Source: Alphaproteobacteria bacterium (GTDB lineage: Bacteria; Pseudomonadota; Alphaproteobacteria; Reyranellales; Reyranellaceae). From it: DNA of 64,000 bases. This document shows, in pieces, positions 31,991-40,188 of the stretch (position 1 is its first letter; each line of letters begins with the position of its first letter). Below the pieces are notes generated by a model. The model was not told the origin of the DNA and made no database searches. It saw only the letters and a program-made list of their open reading frames with translations. A program made the position numbers and the translations under genes. The stretch spans positions 310,001-374,000 of the forward strand of contig JAHBYP010000002.1 of the NCBI GenBank assembly GCA_019635875.1. The letters are read 5' to 3'.

Positions 31991-32034
31991 GGCTTCGTTC
32001 TCTCAAGCGATGATCGTACCGGGCGGATGCGCCC

Positions 32035-33207
32035 GTGAGCGACGTTCCTACCATCTCCGACGTAACGACGGCGAGCCGCCCGCCCAGCGTGCTGCAGCTC
32101 GTGCCGGCGCTCGACCGCGGCGGCATCGCGCGTGCGGCCATCGACACCGCCGCCGCGCTCGTCGCCGCCGGCGGCAAGGCGCTGATCGCCGGCGGCGGCC
32201 AGGCGATGGCCGGCGAGCTGCGCCGCCTGAAGATCACGCATCTCGACGTGGCGCTCGACGCCGACGGCCTGGTCGCCGCCTATGCCGGCCTGCGCCGGCT
32301 GCGCGAAGCCATGGCCGGCCGCGAGATCGACATTCTCCACGCGCGCTCGCCCGCGACGGCGTGGATGGCACGTCGCCTGGCGCGCGAGCATGGCAGGCGC
32401 TACGTCGCAACTGCACACGCGCCCAGTGGCGCCGGTGCCTGGACGCATCGCTGGCTCGACGAGGCGCAGGCGGCGGCCGACCGCGTGATCGCCGTGTCGG
32501 ACCACGTCGCGCACGACCTGCGCCAGCGCCATCGTCTTCCCGAGGCGCGACTGCTGACCATCCGCCCCGGCATCCACCTCGATCGCTTCGATCCGGCGAC
32601 CGTGCGGCCGGACCGCGTGATCCGGCTGGCGACTCAATGGCGCCTGCCGGACGATCGCCGGATCGTGCTGTTCCCGGCGCGGCTGAGCGAGGACCGCGGC
32701 CAGGCGCGCCTGGTCGACGCTCTGCGCGAGCTCGACCGCGACGACGTCCATTGCCTGTTCGTCGGCGGCGAGACTCCGGCCACGGCCTTCGAGCGTCGCC
32801 TGCAGGCGCTGATCGAGGCCAAGGGACTGGGTGGCCGCGCCGCCATCGCGTCCTACTGCGAGGACATGCCGGCGGCCTACATGCTGGCCGATGTCGTCGT
32901 CGCCGGCGGCGATGGCGAAGGCTTCAGCCGCGTCATCGCCGAGGCGCAGGCGATGGGTCGCCCGGCGGTCTGCGACGCCGCCGGCGGCGCGGTCGAGGCG
33001 ATGGTCGCGCAGGTGACCGGCTGGAGCGCGCCGCCGGGCGTCGCTTCGGCCCTGGCCCGCAGCCTGGAGCGCGCGCTGTCGCTCGACGCCGAGGCGCGCG
33101 CCCAGCTGGCGTCCCGAGCCCGCGCCCATATCCGCGAGCGCTTCAGCGTCGAGCGCATGGGGCGCGAAACCGTGGCGCTCTATGCCGACATGATGGCCGT
33201 GCCCTGA
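32035..33207 (+). CDS. GT4-family glycosyltransferase
   Basis: A 390-residue GT-B glycosyltransferase for envelope polysaccharide or lipopolysaccharide sugars. The N-terminal half starts LQLVPALDRGGIARAAIDTA (acceptor domain), with HARSPATAWMARRLA and VIAVSDHVAHDL. The donor half has IVLFPARLSEDRGQARLVDAL and the EX7E region GEGFSRVIAEAQAMGRPAV (about 301-319). GTG 32035 is the start; no ATG fits. No sugar-nucleotide genes are adjacent, so donor and acceptor are unknown. The LRR gene follows after 19 bases. Confidence 0.92.
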   Translation: MSDVPTISDVTTASRPPSVLQLVPALDRGGIARAAIDTAAALVAAGGKALIAGGGQAMAGELRRLKITHLDVALDADGLVAAYAGLRRLREAMAGREIDILHARSPATAWMARRLAREHGRRYVATAHAPSGAGAWTHRWLDEAQAAADRVIAVSDHVAHDLRQRHRLPEARLLTIRPGIHLDRFDPATVRPDRVIRLATQWRLPDDRRIVLFPARLSEDRGQARLVDALRELDRDDVHCLFVGGETPATAFERRLQALIEAKGLGGRAAIASYCEDMPAAYMLADVVVAGGDGEGFSRVIAEAQAMGRPAVCDAAGGAVEAMVAQVTGWSAPPGVASALARSLERALSLDAEARAQLASRARAHIRERFSVERMGRETVALYADMMAVP

Positions 33208-33226
33208 TGGGACCGCCGGCACCCCC

Positions 33227-33886
33227 ATGTCGATGACCGGCAAGCACGTCTCGTTGCGCCAGCAAAGCCTTCGCGCGGTACCCGAACCGCTGTGGGATCG
33301 GAGCGATCTCGAAACCCTCGTCCTGTCGGAGAACGAGCTGTCGCAGGTGCCGGACGGTGTCGGCCGCCTGAAGCGGCTGCGCATGCTCGATCTTGGCCAC
33401 AACCAGCTCACGAGCCTGACCGAGGCGCTGGGCGAGATCGAAGGCCTGAGCGACTTCCTCTATCTCCACAACAATCGCCTCAGCGATCTGCCGCGATCGC
33501 TCGCGCGGCTGACCCGGCTGCGCTACCTGAACATCAGCCAGAACGCCTTCGCGGCCCTGCCCGAAGCGGTGACCGGCATGACCGGCCTGGTCGAGCTGCG
33601 CGTGACCGACAATCCCCTGACGTCGCTGCCCGAAGCGATCGGCCGGCTGACGAGCCTGCGCGAGCTGCACCTGCGCAACGATGCGCTGTCGTCCTTGCCG
33701 CAGGCCGTGGGCGACCTGCGCGAGCTGCGGCTGATCGATCTGCGCGGCAATCCGCTGGCCCATCTGCCCGCGGCCCTGGCCACGCTGCCGCGTCTGGAGA
33801 AGATCGATCTGCGTTGGGTGACCACGCTTCAGGCGCCTTCCTGGTTCGCCGATCTCGAGGCGCGCGGCTGCCTGATCTATCGCTGA
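33227..33886 (+). CDS. Leucine-rich repeat protein
   Basis: A 219-residue protein built of about seven LRRs of 23 residues from residue 15 to 195, pattern L..L..L.L..N.L..LP..., for example LRMLDLGHNQLTSLTEALGE and LRELHLRNDALSSLPQAVGD. There is no signal peptide, membrane anchor or catalytic domain, so it is a soluble binding scaffold of unknown partner. ATG 33227 starts MSMTGKHVSLRQQSL; a second ATG two codons later is equally possible. The short gap suggests cotranscription with the glycosyltransferase. Confidence 0.88.
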   Translation: MSMTGKHVSLRQQSLRAVPEPLWDRSDLETLVLSENELSQVPDGVGRLKRLRMLDLGHNQLTSLTEALGEIEGLSDFLYLHNNRLSDLPRSLARLTRLRYLNISQNAFAALPEAVTGMTGLVELRVTDNPLTSLPEAIGRLTSLRELHLRNDALSSLPQAVGDLRELRLIDLRGNPLAHLPAALATLPRLEKIDLRWVTTLQAPSWFADLEARGCLIYR

Positions 33887-33934
33887 GGATCGGCCTGCGA
33901 CACCTTGACAGCGCTGAGGGCCATCAGTACCTCC

Positions 33935-34012
33935 ATGCCCATGATCGACTTTGACCGAGCCATCGCGCGCCTGTGGGGTGCGCACCGTCGAACGTCGACC
34001 GACCGAACTTGA
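33935..34012 (+). CDS. Candidate thrS leader peptide (25 codons, Thr near end)
   Basis: ATG 33935 opens a 25-codon frame ending RRTSTDRT before TGA, so three of the last seven residues are threonine. It lies upstream of a hairpin followed by five Ts (34056-34086) and of thrS, the layout of translation-coupled attenuation. The ribosome-binding site is weak (GAGGG 12 bases or more upstream; a second ATG at 33941 is in frame), and the Thr run is short, so this remains a suggestion. Confidence 0.35.
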   Translation: MPMIDFDRAIARLWGAHRRTSTDRT

Positions 34013-34055
34013 GGCGGCCGGACCCTTTGGCATGTCCAGGGGACAGACCGGCCTG

Positions 34056-34086
34056 GCGCGCAACTCCTTGAGACGGCGCGCTTTTT
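34056..34086 (+). terminator. Terminator/attenuator hairpin before thrS
   Basis: GCGCGC (34056-34061) and GCGCGC (34076-34081) pair around a 14-nt loop and are followed directly by TTTTT, 57 bases before the thrS start. Just upstream, GGCCGG (34015-34020) and CCGGCC (34048-34053) could pair, forming a competing arrangement. It may terminate the upstream LRR transcript or control thrS. Confidence 0.5.
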
Positions 34087-34143
34087 CAGGGTGATGCCAT
34101 CAGGCACGCCCGTTCCTTGCCTCCCGTTCTCCGAGTTCATCCC

Positions 34144-36087
34144 ATGATCAATCTGTCTTTGCCGGATGGCAGTATCCGGTCGTTCGACAAGCCCGTCTCC
34201 GGCGCCGAGCTCGCCGCCAGCATCGGTCCCGGCCTCGCCAAATCGGCGCTGGCGGTGAAGGTCGATGGCGAGATGCGCGACCTTGGCCGGCCGATCGAGC
34301 GCGACGCCAAGGTCGCCATCGTCACGTCGAAGGATCCCGACGCGCTCGAATTGCTGCGCCACGACGCCGCCCATGTGCTGGCCCAGGCGGTTCAGGAACT
34401 CTATCCCGGCACGCAGATCACCTTCGGCCCGGCGACGGAGAGCGGCTTCTACTACGACTTCGCGCGCGCCGAGCCGTTCACGCCCGAGGATTTCGAGAAG
34501 ATCGAGAAGCGGATGGCGGAGATCGTCGACCGCGACCTGCCGATCGAGCGCGAGGTCTGGGACCGCGCCCGGCTGAAGGCGTTCTTCGTCGAGCACGGCG
34601 AGAGCTTCAAGGCCCAGTGGTCCGACGAACTGCCGGCCAACGAGGAGATCACGGTCTATCGCCAGGGCACGTGGCAGGACATGTGCAAGGGCCCGCACCT
34701 GCCCTCGACGGGCAAGCTCGGCAAGGCGTTCAAGCTGATGCGCGTCTCCGGCGCCTACTGGCGCGGCGACGCCAGGAACGCCCAGCTGCAGCGCATCTAC
34801 GGCACGATCTTCTTCAGCGACAAGGAGCTGAAGGCGCACCTCACGCAGCTCGAGGAGGCGGAGAAGCGCGACCATCGCCGCATCGGCAGGGAGATGGCCC
34901 TCTTCCACCAGCAGGAAGAGGCCGCCGGCATGGTGTTCTGGCATCCCAAGGGATGGCAGCTCTGGCGCACGCTCGAAGCCTTCCTGCGCCGGCGTCTGGA
35001 CGCCGGCGGCTATGTCGAGGTCAAGACACCGCAGCTCGTGGATCGCCGTCTCTGGGAGGCGTCGGGCCACTGGGAGAAGTTCCGCGAGAACATGTACATC
35101 TCGGAGAACGAGGAGGGCCTGCGCGCGTTCGTCGCCAACCCGAACGAGCGCATCTTCGCGCTCAAGCCGATGAACTGCCCGTGCCACGTGCAGATCTTCA
35201 ACCAGGGCCTCAAGAGCTACCGCGACCTGCCGCTGCGCCTGGCCGAGTTCGGCTCGTGCCACCGCTTCGAGCCGGCCGGCGCGCTGCACGGCATCCTGCG
35301 GGTGCGCAACTTCACGCAGGACGACGCGCACATCTTCTGCACCGAGAAGCAGATCGAGGCGGAGACGATCCGCTTCTGCGACCTGCTGCGCGGCATCTAC
35401 CGCGACCTCGGCTTCCCCGAGTTCTTCGTGAAGTTCTCGGACCGGCCGCCGGTGCGCGCCGGCAGCGACGCGGTGTGGGACCAGGCGGAGGCGGCACTGC
35501 GCGACGCGTCGAAGGCCGCCGGCATCGAGCTGATCCTCAATCCCGGCGAGGGTGCGTTCTACGGGCCCAAGCTGGAGTTCGTGCTGCGCGACGCCATCGG
35601 CCGGGACTGGCAGTGCGGCACCTTGCAGGTCGATTTCCTCATGCCGGAACGTCTCGACGCGTCCTATGTCGGCGAGGACGGCGCGCGCCATCGTCCCGTC
35701 ATGCTGCATCGCGCCATATTCGGCTCGATGGAGCGCATGATCGGCATCCTGATCGAGAACTACGCCGGCCGTTTCCCGCTGTGGATGGCACCGACGCAAG
35801 CGGTGGTATGCACGATCGTCAGCGACGCCGATGGGTATGCGCAGGAGGTGGCGCAGGCGTTGGCCGAAGCCGGGTTGCGGGTCGAGACCGATCTGCGCAA
35901 CGAGAAGATCAACTACAAGGTCCGCGAGCATTCGCTGGCCAAGACGCCGGTGCTGATCGCCGTCGGCAACCGCGATGTCGGGGGCCGCACGGTTTCCATC
36001 CGCAGATTGGGCAGCGATCGGCAGGAAACCCTTGCGCTGGCGGACGCCGTCCATAGATTGAAGGAGGAGGCGCGCGCGCCGCTGTAA
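34144..36087 (+). CDS. thrS: Threonyl-tRNA synthetase
   Basis: A 647-residue class II synthetase charging tRNA-Thr. The domains in order are TGS (1-62), the second additional (editing) domain with [11 protein letters not shown] as its metal/His site (about 75-85), the catalytic core with [10 protein letters not shown] (zinc Cys), [19 protein letters not shown] (motif 2) and [16 protein letters not shown] (motif 3), and the anticodon-binding domain from about 545. It is full length. ATG 34144 ([10 protein letters not shown]) matches the family; an upstream in-frame start at 34117 is less likely. It is followed by infC after a hairpin at its stop codon. Confidence 0.97.
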   Translation: MINLSLPDGSIRSFDKPVSGAELAASIGPGLAKSALAVKVDGEMRDLGRPIERDAKVAIVTSKDPDALELLRHDAAHVLAQAVQELYPGTQITFGPATESGFYYDFARAEPFTPEDFEKIEKRMAEIVDRDLPIEREVWDRARLKAFFVEHGESFKAQWSDELPANEEITVYRQGTWQDMCKGPHLPSTGKLGKAFKLMRVSGAYWRGDARNAQLQRIYGTIFFSDKELKAHLTQLEEAEKRDHRRIGREMALFHQQEEAAGMVFWHPKGWQLWRTLEAFLRRRLDAGGYVEVKTPQLVDRRLWEASGHWEKFRENMYISENEEGLRAFVANPNERIFALKPMNCPCHVQIFNQGLKSYRDLPLRLAEFGSCHRFEPAGALHGILRVRNFTQDDAHIFCTEKQIEAETIRFCDLLRGIYRDLGFPEFFVKFSDRPPVRAGSDAVWDQAEAALRDASKAAGIELILNPGEGAFYGPKLEFVLRDAIGRDWQCGTLQVDFLMPERLDASYVGEDGARHRPVMLHRAIFGSMERMIGILIENYAGRFPLWMAPTQAVVCTIVSDADGYAQEVAQALAEAGLRVETDLRNEKINYKVREHSLAKTPVLIAVGNRDVGGRTVSIRRLGSDRQETLALADAVHRLKEEARAPL

Positions 36088-36101
36088 CGGCGCGCCCTTT
36101 C
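36074..36101 (+). terminator. Hairpin overlapping the thrS stop codon
   Basis: GCGCGCCG (36074-36081) and CGGCGCGC (36088-36095) form an 8-bp GC stem whose 6-nt loop contains the thrS TAA; CCCTTT follows. The T-run is short, so it may act as a partial terminator or as an mRNA end-protecting structure between thrS and infC. Confidence 0.5.
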
Positions 36102-36163
36102 GTGCGTTGTGTGAGAGCTGCCGGCGATATCCGCCGGCGGCAACCGGAGATGGAGATGCAGCG

Positions 36164-36700
36164 ATAGCCAGGCCGATGCAGCAATCCGCGCCGACCCGCG
36201 ACGGGCCGCGCGTGAATCGAGAGATCCGGGCCCAGCGGGTCCGCCTGATCAACGAACTCGGCGAGATGGTGGGCGTCCTCGACGTCCGCGAGGCCGAGGA
36301 GATGGCGATGGAAGCCGGTCTCGACCTGATCGAGATCTCGCCCAACGCCGATCCGCCGGTGTGCAAGATCGGCGATTACGGCAAGTACAAGTACGAGGCG
36401 CAGAAGAAGGCCAACGAGGCGCGCAAGAAGCAGAAGGTGATCGAGGTCAAGGAGATCAAGCTCCGCCCCGGCATCGATGACCACGACTACGACGTCAAGA
36501 TGCGCCAGATGCGCTCGTTCCTTGAGGAAGGCGACAAGGTCAAGGTCACGCTGCGATTCCGCGGCCGCGAGATGGCGCACCAGGATCTCGGGGTGAAGGT
36601 GCTCGAGCGCGTACGCGACGAGCTCGCCGACCTGTCCAAGATCGAGACCTATCCCCGGCTCGAGGGCCGGCAGATGGTGATGGTGCTGACCACCAAGTAA
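36164..36700 (+). CDS. infC: Translation initiation factor IF-3 (probable AUA start)
   Basis: IF-3 binds 30S subunits and proofreads initiation. The product is about 178 residues: N-domain [19 protein letters not shown], ending at [20 protein letters not shown], a basic linker, and C-domain [19 protein letters not shown] to MVMVLTTK. The best-placed Shine-Dalgarno, GGAG, is 8 bases before an in-frame ATA at 36164 (giving [10 protein letters not shown]), whereas the first suitable ATG at 36176 is 20 bases away. infC is known for rare start codons (AUU in E. coli) that IF-3 itself discriminates against, an autoregulatory device. If ATG is used, the gene begins at 36176. Confidence 0.93.
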   Translation: MARPMQQSAPTRDGPRVNREIRAQRVRLINELGEMVGVLDVREAEEMAMEAGLDLIEISPNADPPVCKIGDYGKYKYEAQKKANEARKKQKVIEVKEIKLRPGIDDHDYDVKMRQMRSFLEEGDKVKVTLRFRGREMAHQDLGVKVLERVRDELADLSKIETYPRLEGRQMVMVLTTK

Positions 36701-36755
36701 CGCTCAGCGCCGAGAGGCGCCGGACCATGCCGGCGCCTTCCAGGCGGACGCGACC

Positions 36756-37172
36756 TCAGACGATCTTCAGCCGCACATCGACATTGTTGCGGGTCGCGTT
36801 CGAGTACGGGCACACCCGATGGGCCTTCTCGACCAGCGCCTGCGCCTCATCCGCCGGCAGGCCGGGCAGCGACACCGCCAGATCGATGTCGAGACCGAAG
36901 CCGCCCTCCGAGCGCGGGCCGATGCCGACCGACGCGGTGACCTTCGCATCCGCCGGCACCTTGCCGCCGGCGACGGCCTTCATGGCGCCGATGAAGCAGG
37001 CGGCATAGCCGGCGGCGAAAAGTTCCTCCGGGTTGTTGCCAGGGCCACCCGCGCCGCCCAGTTCCTTGGGCGTGGCCAGCTTGACGGCAAAGCTGCCGCT
37101 TTCGGTAGCGGCTTGGCCATCTCGACCGCCGGTGGCGGTGGCGGAAGTGCGGTACAGAACCTTCACGGACAT
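36756..37172 (-). CDS. ohr: Organic hydroperoxide resistance protein Ohr
   Basis: A 138-residue thiol peroxidase of the OsmC/Ohr fold that reduces organic hydroperoxides using lipoylated partners. The two catalytic cysteines are C59 in AAGYAACFIGAM and C121 in RVCPYSNATRNNVDV, both in Ohr form, with Glu at 49-50. ATG 37172 follows GAGGAGATATCCA. It is divergent from ohrR, and a near-perfect OhrR operator lies between the two starts, so induction by organic peroxides is expected. It is inserted between infC and rpmI. Confidence 0.94.
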   Translation of the reverse strand: MSVKVLYRTSATATGGRDGQAATESGSFAVKLATPKELGGAGGPGNNPEELFAAGYAACFIGAMKAVAGGKVPADAKVTASVGIGPRSEGGFGLDIDLAVSLPGLPADEAQALVEKAHRVCPYSNATRNNVDVRLKIV

Positions 37173-37216
37173 TGGATATCTCCTCGGGCAGAAACGATGC
37201 CCGGTATATAGCGCCA

Positions 37217-37240
37217 AATTAGATTGTGTACAATTTAATT
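37217..37240. promoter_or_regulatory. OhrR operator between ohr and ohrR
   Basis: AATTAGATTGT-GT-ACAATTTAATT is an inverted repeat with 10 of 11 matching positions in an AT-rich stretch otherwise foreign to this genome. It agrees with the TACAATT...AATTGTA-type boxes bound by OhrR and lies 45 bases from ohr and 77 from ohrR, suited to control both. Confidence 0.8.
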
Positions 37241-37316
37241 GGACATCATATAACCGTGATTGACCCAAGCACAAATAAATGGTGCGCAATAGAATTGACG
37301 ACGACATATTACCGAC

Positions 37317-37775
37317 ATGACCAAGATGTCCGCCCTCAGCCTGTCCAACCAGATGTGCTTCGCGGTCTATTCCACGGCGCATGCGCTGAACCGCGTCTAC
37401 AAGCCCCTGCTCGAGCCGCTGGGCCTGACTTATCCGCAGTACCTGGTGATGCTGGTGCTGTGGGAGGCCGATGGGCTTTCGGTGAAGGAGATCGGCCAGC
37501 GCCTGCGCCTCGACTCGGGCACGCTGACGCCGCTTCTCAAGCGGCTGCAGGCGGCCGGCTTGGTGCGCCGCGAGCGCGACACCAGCGACGAGCGCCAGGT
37601 CCGCATCGGCCTGACCGTCAAGGGCGAAGCGCTGCGCAAGAAGGCCGAGGCGGTGCCGCACGGCCTGCTCGGCGCCACGGGCTGCACGCTGGAGGAGGTG
37701 CAGGCATTAAAGGCGGAGCTGGAGCGGCTACGCGAGCGGCTCGATGAGGCGGAAGCCACCAGCACTCGGGGATGA
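37317..37775 (+). CDS. ohrR: MarR-family organic-peroxide sensor OhrR
   Basis: A 152-residue dimeric repressor. The reactive cysteine is C14 in [16 protein letters not shown], the position oxidised by organic hydroperoxides in OhrR. The winged helix spans about 45-100 ([20 protein letters not shown], then [17 protein letters not shown]). A helical C-terminus serves dimerisation. ATG 37317 gives [12 protein letters not shown] 37326 is the alternative. The divergent ohr gene and the shared operator define the function. Confidence 0.95.
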   Translation: MTKMSALSLSNQMCFAVYSTAHALNRVYKPLLEPLGLTYPQYLVMLVLWEADGLSVKEIGQRLRLDSGTLTPLLKRLQAAGLVRRERDTSDERQVRIGLTVKGEALRKKAEAVPHGLLGATGCTLEEVQALKAELERLRERLDEAEATSTRG

Positions 37776-37835
37776 AAAGCCGTCCCGCCCCGTAGAGCTG
37801 CATGACGATGCAGTCATACACGCGGAGCTTGCACT

Positions 37836-38237
37836 GTGAAGCGGCTTGTCATCATCGTACTGGCTGGCGCGGCGTCGGCGTGCGCACCAACGCCCGAGAG
37901 CATCCAGCCAGCCTACGTCAGCGAGGTGCCGTACCAGAGCTGGTCGTGCCAGCAGCTCGGCGAGGAAACGCTGCGGCTGCACGCGGCGCTGGCCACGGCA
38001 TCGCACCAGCAGAGCACGGCCCGCTCCAACGACATCGCCGGCGTGATTCTGCTCGGCCTGCCGGTGGCATCGATGTCGGGCCAGAGCATCGCGCCGCAGA
38101 TCGCCCGCTATAAAGGCGAGCAGGAAGCAATTGTCCGGGCCATGCGCGCCAAGGGATGCCCGGCGATCTACCTGCCGCCGCCGCCATCGCCGCCGCCCGC
38201 CACGCCGCAACCGCCGGCTGACAACACCAGGGTCTGA
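37836..38237 (+). CDS. Small lipoprotein, unknown function
   Basis: A 133-residue predicted lipoprotein: MKRLVIIVLAGAASAC ends in an ASAC lipobox with C16 as the lipidated residue. The mature part holds EVPYQSWSCQQLGEETLRL, a helical segment with a Gly-rich hydrophobic stretch (AGVILLGLPVASMSG, about 68-82), QIARYKGEQEAIVRAMRAKGC and a proline-rich tail (PPPPSPPPATPQPP). The WSC..L..E..RL core resembles small uncharacterised alphaproteobacterial lipoproteins. The start is supported by the signal sequence rather than by a strong binding site. Confidence 0.78.
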   Translation: MKRLVIIVLAGAASACAPTPESIQPAYVSEVPYQSWSCQQLGEETLRLHAALATASHQQSTARSNDIAGVILLGLPVASMSGQSIAPQIARYKGEQEAIVRAMRAKGCPAIYLPPPPSPPPATPQPPADNTRV

Positions 38238-38352
38238 GCCGTGCAGAGGGTGCCTCGGGCGTCTTGCGCCCCCCTCCCCGCCTCTGTATAACCCCGCGTC
38301 CTTTCGGACGGCCTGGCGTAAAGGGCATGCCATGGCGGTTCGGAAACATCCC

Positions 38353-38390
38353 GCCGACGAGCACGTCGGCAGCGCCCCCAGAGGGGCGCT
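38353..38390 (+). promoter_or_regulatory. Two tandem hairpins in the rpmI leader
   Basis: GCCGACG-AGCA-CGTCGGC (38353-38370) and AGCGCCCC-CAGA-GGGGCGCT (38371-38390) are adjacent perfect stem-loops of 7 and 8 bp ending 22 bases before the rpmI ATG. In other bacteria the L35/L20 mRNA leader is bound by L20 to shut off its own synthesis; this structure is placed for such control or for attenuation, though no long T-run follows. Confidence 0.55.
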
Positions 38391-38412
38391 AACTATTTGA
38401 ACGAGGATGCAA

Positions 38413-38613
38413 ATGCCCAAAATGAAGACGAAGAGCGCTGCCAAGAAGCGCTTCTCGCTGACGGCCACCGGGAAGGTGAAGATTCCCGTCGCCGGCAAGC
38501 GTCACGGCATGCGCAAGCGGTCCAACCGCTTCCTGCGCCAGGCCAGCGGCACGGTGATCGCTTTCGAAGGCGACGCGCGCAAGATCAAGCGCAACTTCCT
38601 GCCCAACGGCTGA
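38413..38613 (+). CDS. rpmI: 50S ribosomal protein L35
   Basis: A 66-residue, highly basic ribosomal protein: [20 protein letters not shown] at the N-terminus and [16 protein letters not shown] in the middle are the family pattern. ATG 38413 is used; the ATG two codons earlier would add MQ. It heads the rpmI-rplT-pheS-pheT part of the translation cluster, separated here from thrS-infC by ohr, ohrR and a lipoprotein gene. Confidence 0.97.
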   Translation: MPKMKTKSAAKKRFSLTATGKVKIPVAGKRHGMRKRSNRFLRQASGTVIAFEGDARKIKRNFLPNG

Positions 38614-38629
38614 GCGGAGGACACCCAAC

Positions 38630-38983
38630 ATGGCACGCGTCAAACGGGGCGTTACCGCCCGCGCCGCCCACAAGAAGGTTCTCGATCTCGCCAAGGGCTA
38701 TCGGGGCCGCTCCAAGAACGTCTTCCGCGCCGCCGTCGAGAAGGTCGAGAAGGGCCTTCAGTACGCCTACCGCGACCGCCGCGCCAAGAAGCGGAACTTC
38801 CGCGCGCTGTGGATCCAGCGCCTGAACGCCGCGGTGCGCGAGCACGGCATGACCTACTCGCAGTTCATCCACGGCGCGCAGAAGGCCGGCATCGAGCTCG
38901 ACCGCAAGGTGATGTCCGACATCGCCGCGCGCGAACCCGAGGCTTTTAAGGCCCTGGTCGAACAAGCCCGGGCCGCGCTCTGA
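38630..38983 (+). CDS. rplT: 50S ribosomal protein L20
   Basis: A 117-residue 23S-rRNA-binding protein essential for early 50S assembly and, in several bacteria, a translational repressor of its own operon. [53 protein letters not shown] and [14 protein letters not shown] are standard blocks. It starts 16 bases after rpmI with GAGCGGAGGA as ribosome-binding site. Confidence 0.98.
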   Translation: MARVKRGVTARAAHKKVLDLAKGYRGRSKNVFRAAVEKVEKGLQYAYRDRRAKKRNFRALWIQRLNAAVREHGMTYSQFIHGAQKAGIELDRKVMSDIAAREPEAFKALVEQARAAL

Positions 38984-39021
38984 ACCTCGTACCCGGCCCT
39001 GCGCCGGGTCCATCCGAAGCG

Positions 39022-39054
39022 AAGGGGAGCGCCGGGCGACCGGCCTCCCCTTTT
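39022..39054 (+). terminator. Hairpin with T-run between rplT and pheS
   Basis: AAGGGGAG (39022-39029) pairs with CTCCCCTT (39045-39052), and the loop itself contains GCCGGG/CCGGC; TTTT overlaps the 3' arm. It lies 34 bases before pheS, so it can separate ribosomal-protein from synthetase transcripts. No Phe-rich leader peptide was seen nearby. Confidence 0.65.
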
Positions 39055-39087
39055 CGTGTCCTGACCTCAGCGTTTGAGGATCCTGCC

Positions 39088-40188
39088 ATGGACGATCTCT
39101 CCACCATCCGCGACGAGACGCTGGCCGCCATCGGCGCTGCCGGCGATCTGCGTGCGCTCGACGCCGTGCGCGTCGCCGCCCTGGGCAAGAGCGGGCGCGT
39201 CACCGGCCAGATGAAGACCTTGGGCAGCCTGACGCCGGACCAGCGCAAGCATTTCGGAGCGCGCGTCAACACGCTGAAGAGCGAGATCGAGGTGGCGATC
39301 TCGGCGCGCAAGATCGAGCTCGACCGCGCGGCGCTTTCCGCAAAGCTCGAGAACGAACGCATCGATGTCAGCCTGCCGACGCGGCCCGAGCGCACGGGCC
39401 ACATCCATCCGCTGAGCCAGACCATGGACGAGGTCTGCGCCGTGTTCGGCGAGATGGGCTTCGTCTGGGCCGAGGGTCCGGACATCGAGGACGACTGGCT
39501 CAATTTCGAGTCGCTGAACTTCCCGCCCGACCATCCGGCGCGGCAGATGCAGGACACCTTCTTCCTGCCGCCGCGCGAAGACGGCATGCCCATGGTGCTG
39601 CGCACCCACACCTCGCCGGTGCAGTCGCGCACGTTGCTCGATCCCGAGACCAAGAAGATGCTGGCCGCCGGCGGCTCGTTGCGCGTGATCGTGCCGGGCC
39701 GCACCTATCGCGTCGACAGCGACCAGACGCACTCCCCGATGTTCCACCAGGTCGAGGGCCTGGTGATCGACCGCGTCACGCACATGGGCCACCTCAAGGG
39801 CTGCCTCACTGATTTCTGCCGCGCCTTCTTCGAGATCGACGATCTGCCGCTGCGCTTCCGCCCGTCCTACTTCCCGTTCACCGAGCCGTCGGCCGAGGTC
39901 GATATCGGCTGCTCGTGGAAGGGCGGCGAGCTGCGTATCGGCGCAGGCGACTCGTGGCTCGAGATCCTGGGCTGCGGCATGGTGCATCCCAACGTGCTGA
40001 GCAATTGCGGTGTCGATCCCGGCGAGTTCCAGGGCTTCGCCTTCGGCATGGGCATCGAGCGCATCGCGATGCTGAAATACGGCATCCCCGATCTGCGCAC
40101 CTTCTACGAAAGCGACCTGCGCTGGCTGCGCCACTACGGCTTCAACCCGCTGGACGTGCCAAGCCTCACCGGAGGGCTGGGACGATGA
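39088..40188 (+). CDS. pheS: Phenylalanyl-tRNA synthetase alpha subunit
   Basis: A 366-residue catalytic subunit of the (alpha-beta)2 enzyme charging tRNA-Phe. The N-terminal coiled coil (about 1-85) is followed by the class II core: [33 protein letters not shown]-type motif ([15 protein letters not shown]), the motif 2 segment [21 protein letters not shown] and motif 3 [21 protein letters not shown] 39088 is the family start. The stop overlaps pheT (ATGA), giving stoichiometric expression. Confidence 0.98.
   Translation: MDDLSTIRDETLAAIGAAGDLRALDAVRVAALGKSGRVTGQMKTLGSLTPDQRKHFGARVNTLKSEIEVAISARKIELDRAALSAKLENERIDVSLPTRPERTGHIHPLSQTMDEVCAVFGEMGFVWAEGPDIEDDWLNFESLNFPPDHPARQMQDTFFLPPREDGMPMVLRTHTSPVQSRTLLDPETKKMLAAGGSLRVIVPGRTYRVDSDQTHSPMFHQVEGLVIDRVTHMGHLKGCLTDFCRAFFEIDDLPLRFRPSYFPFTEPSAEVDIGCSWKGGELRIGAGDSWLEILGCGMVHPNVLSNCGVDPGEFQGFAFGMGIERIAMLKYGIPDLRTFYESDLRWLRHYGFNPLDVPSLTGGLGR

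Noticed and set aside
38984-39087. Phe-rich leader peptide controlling pheST
   Set aside because: No start codon followed by a Phe-containing short frame is found; only the hairpin with T-run is supported.
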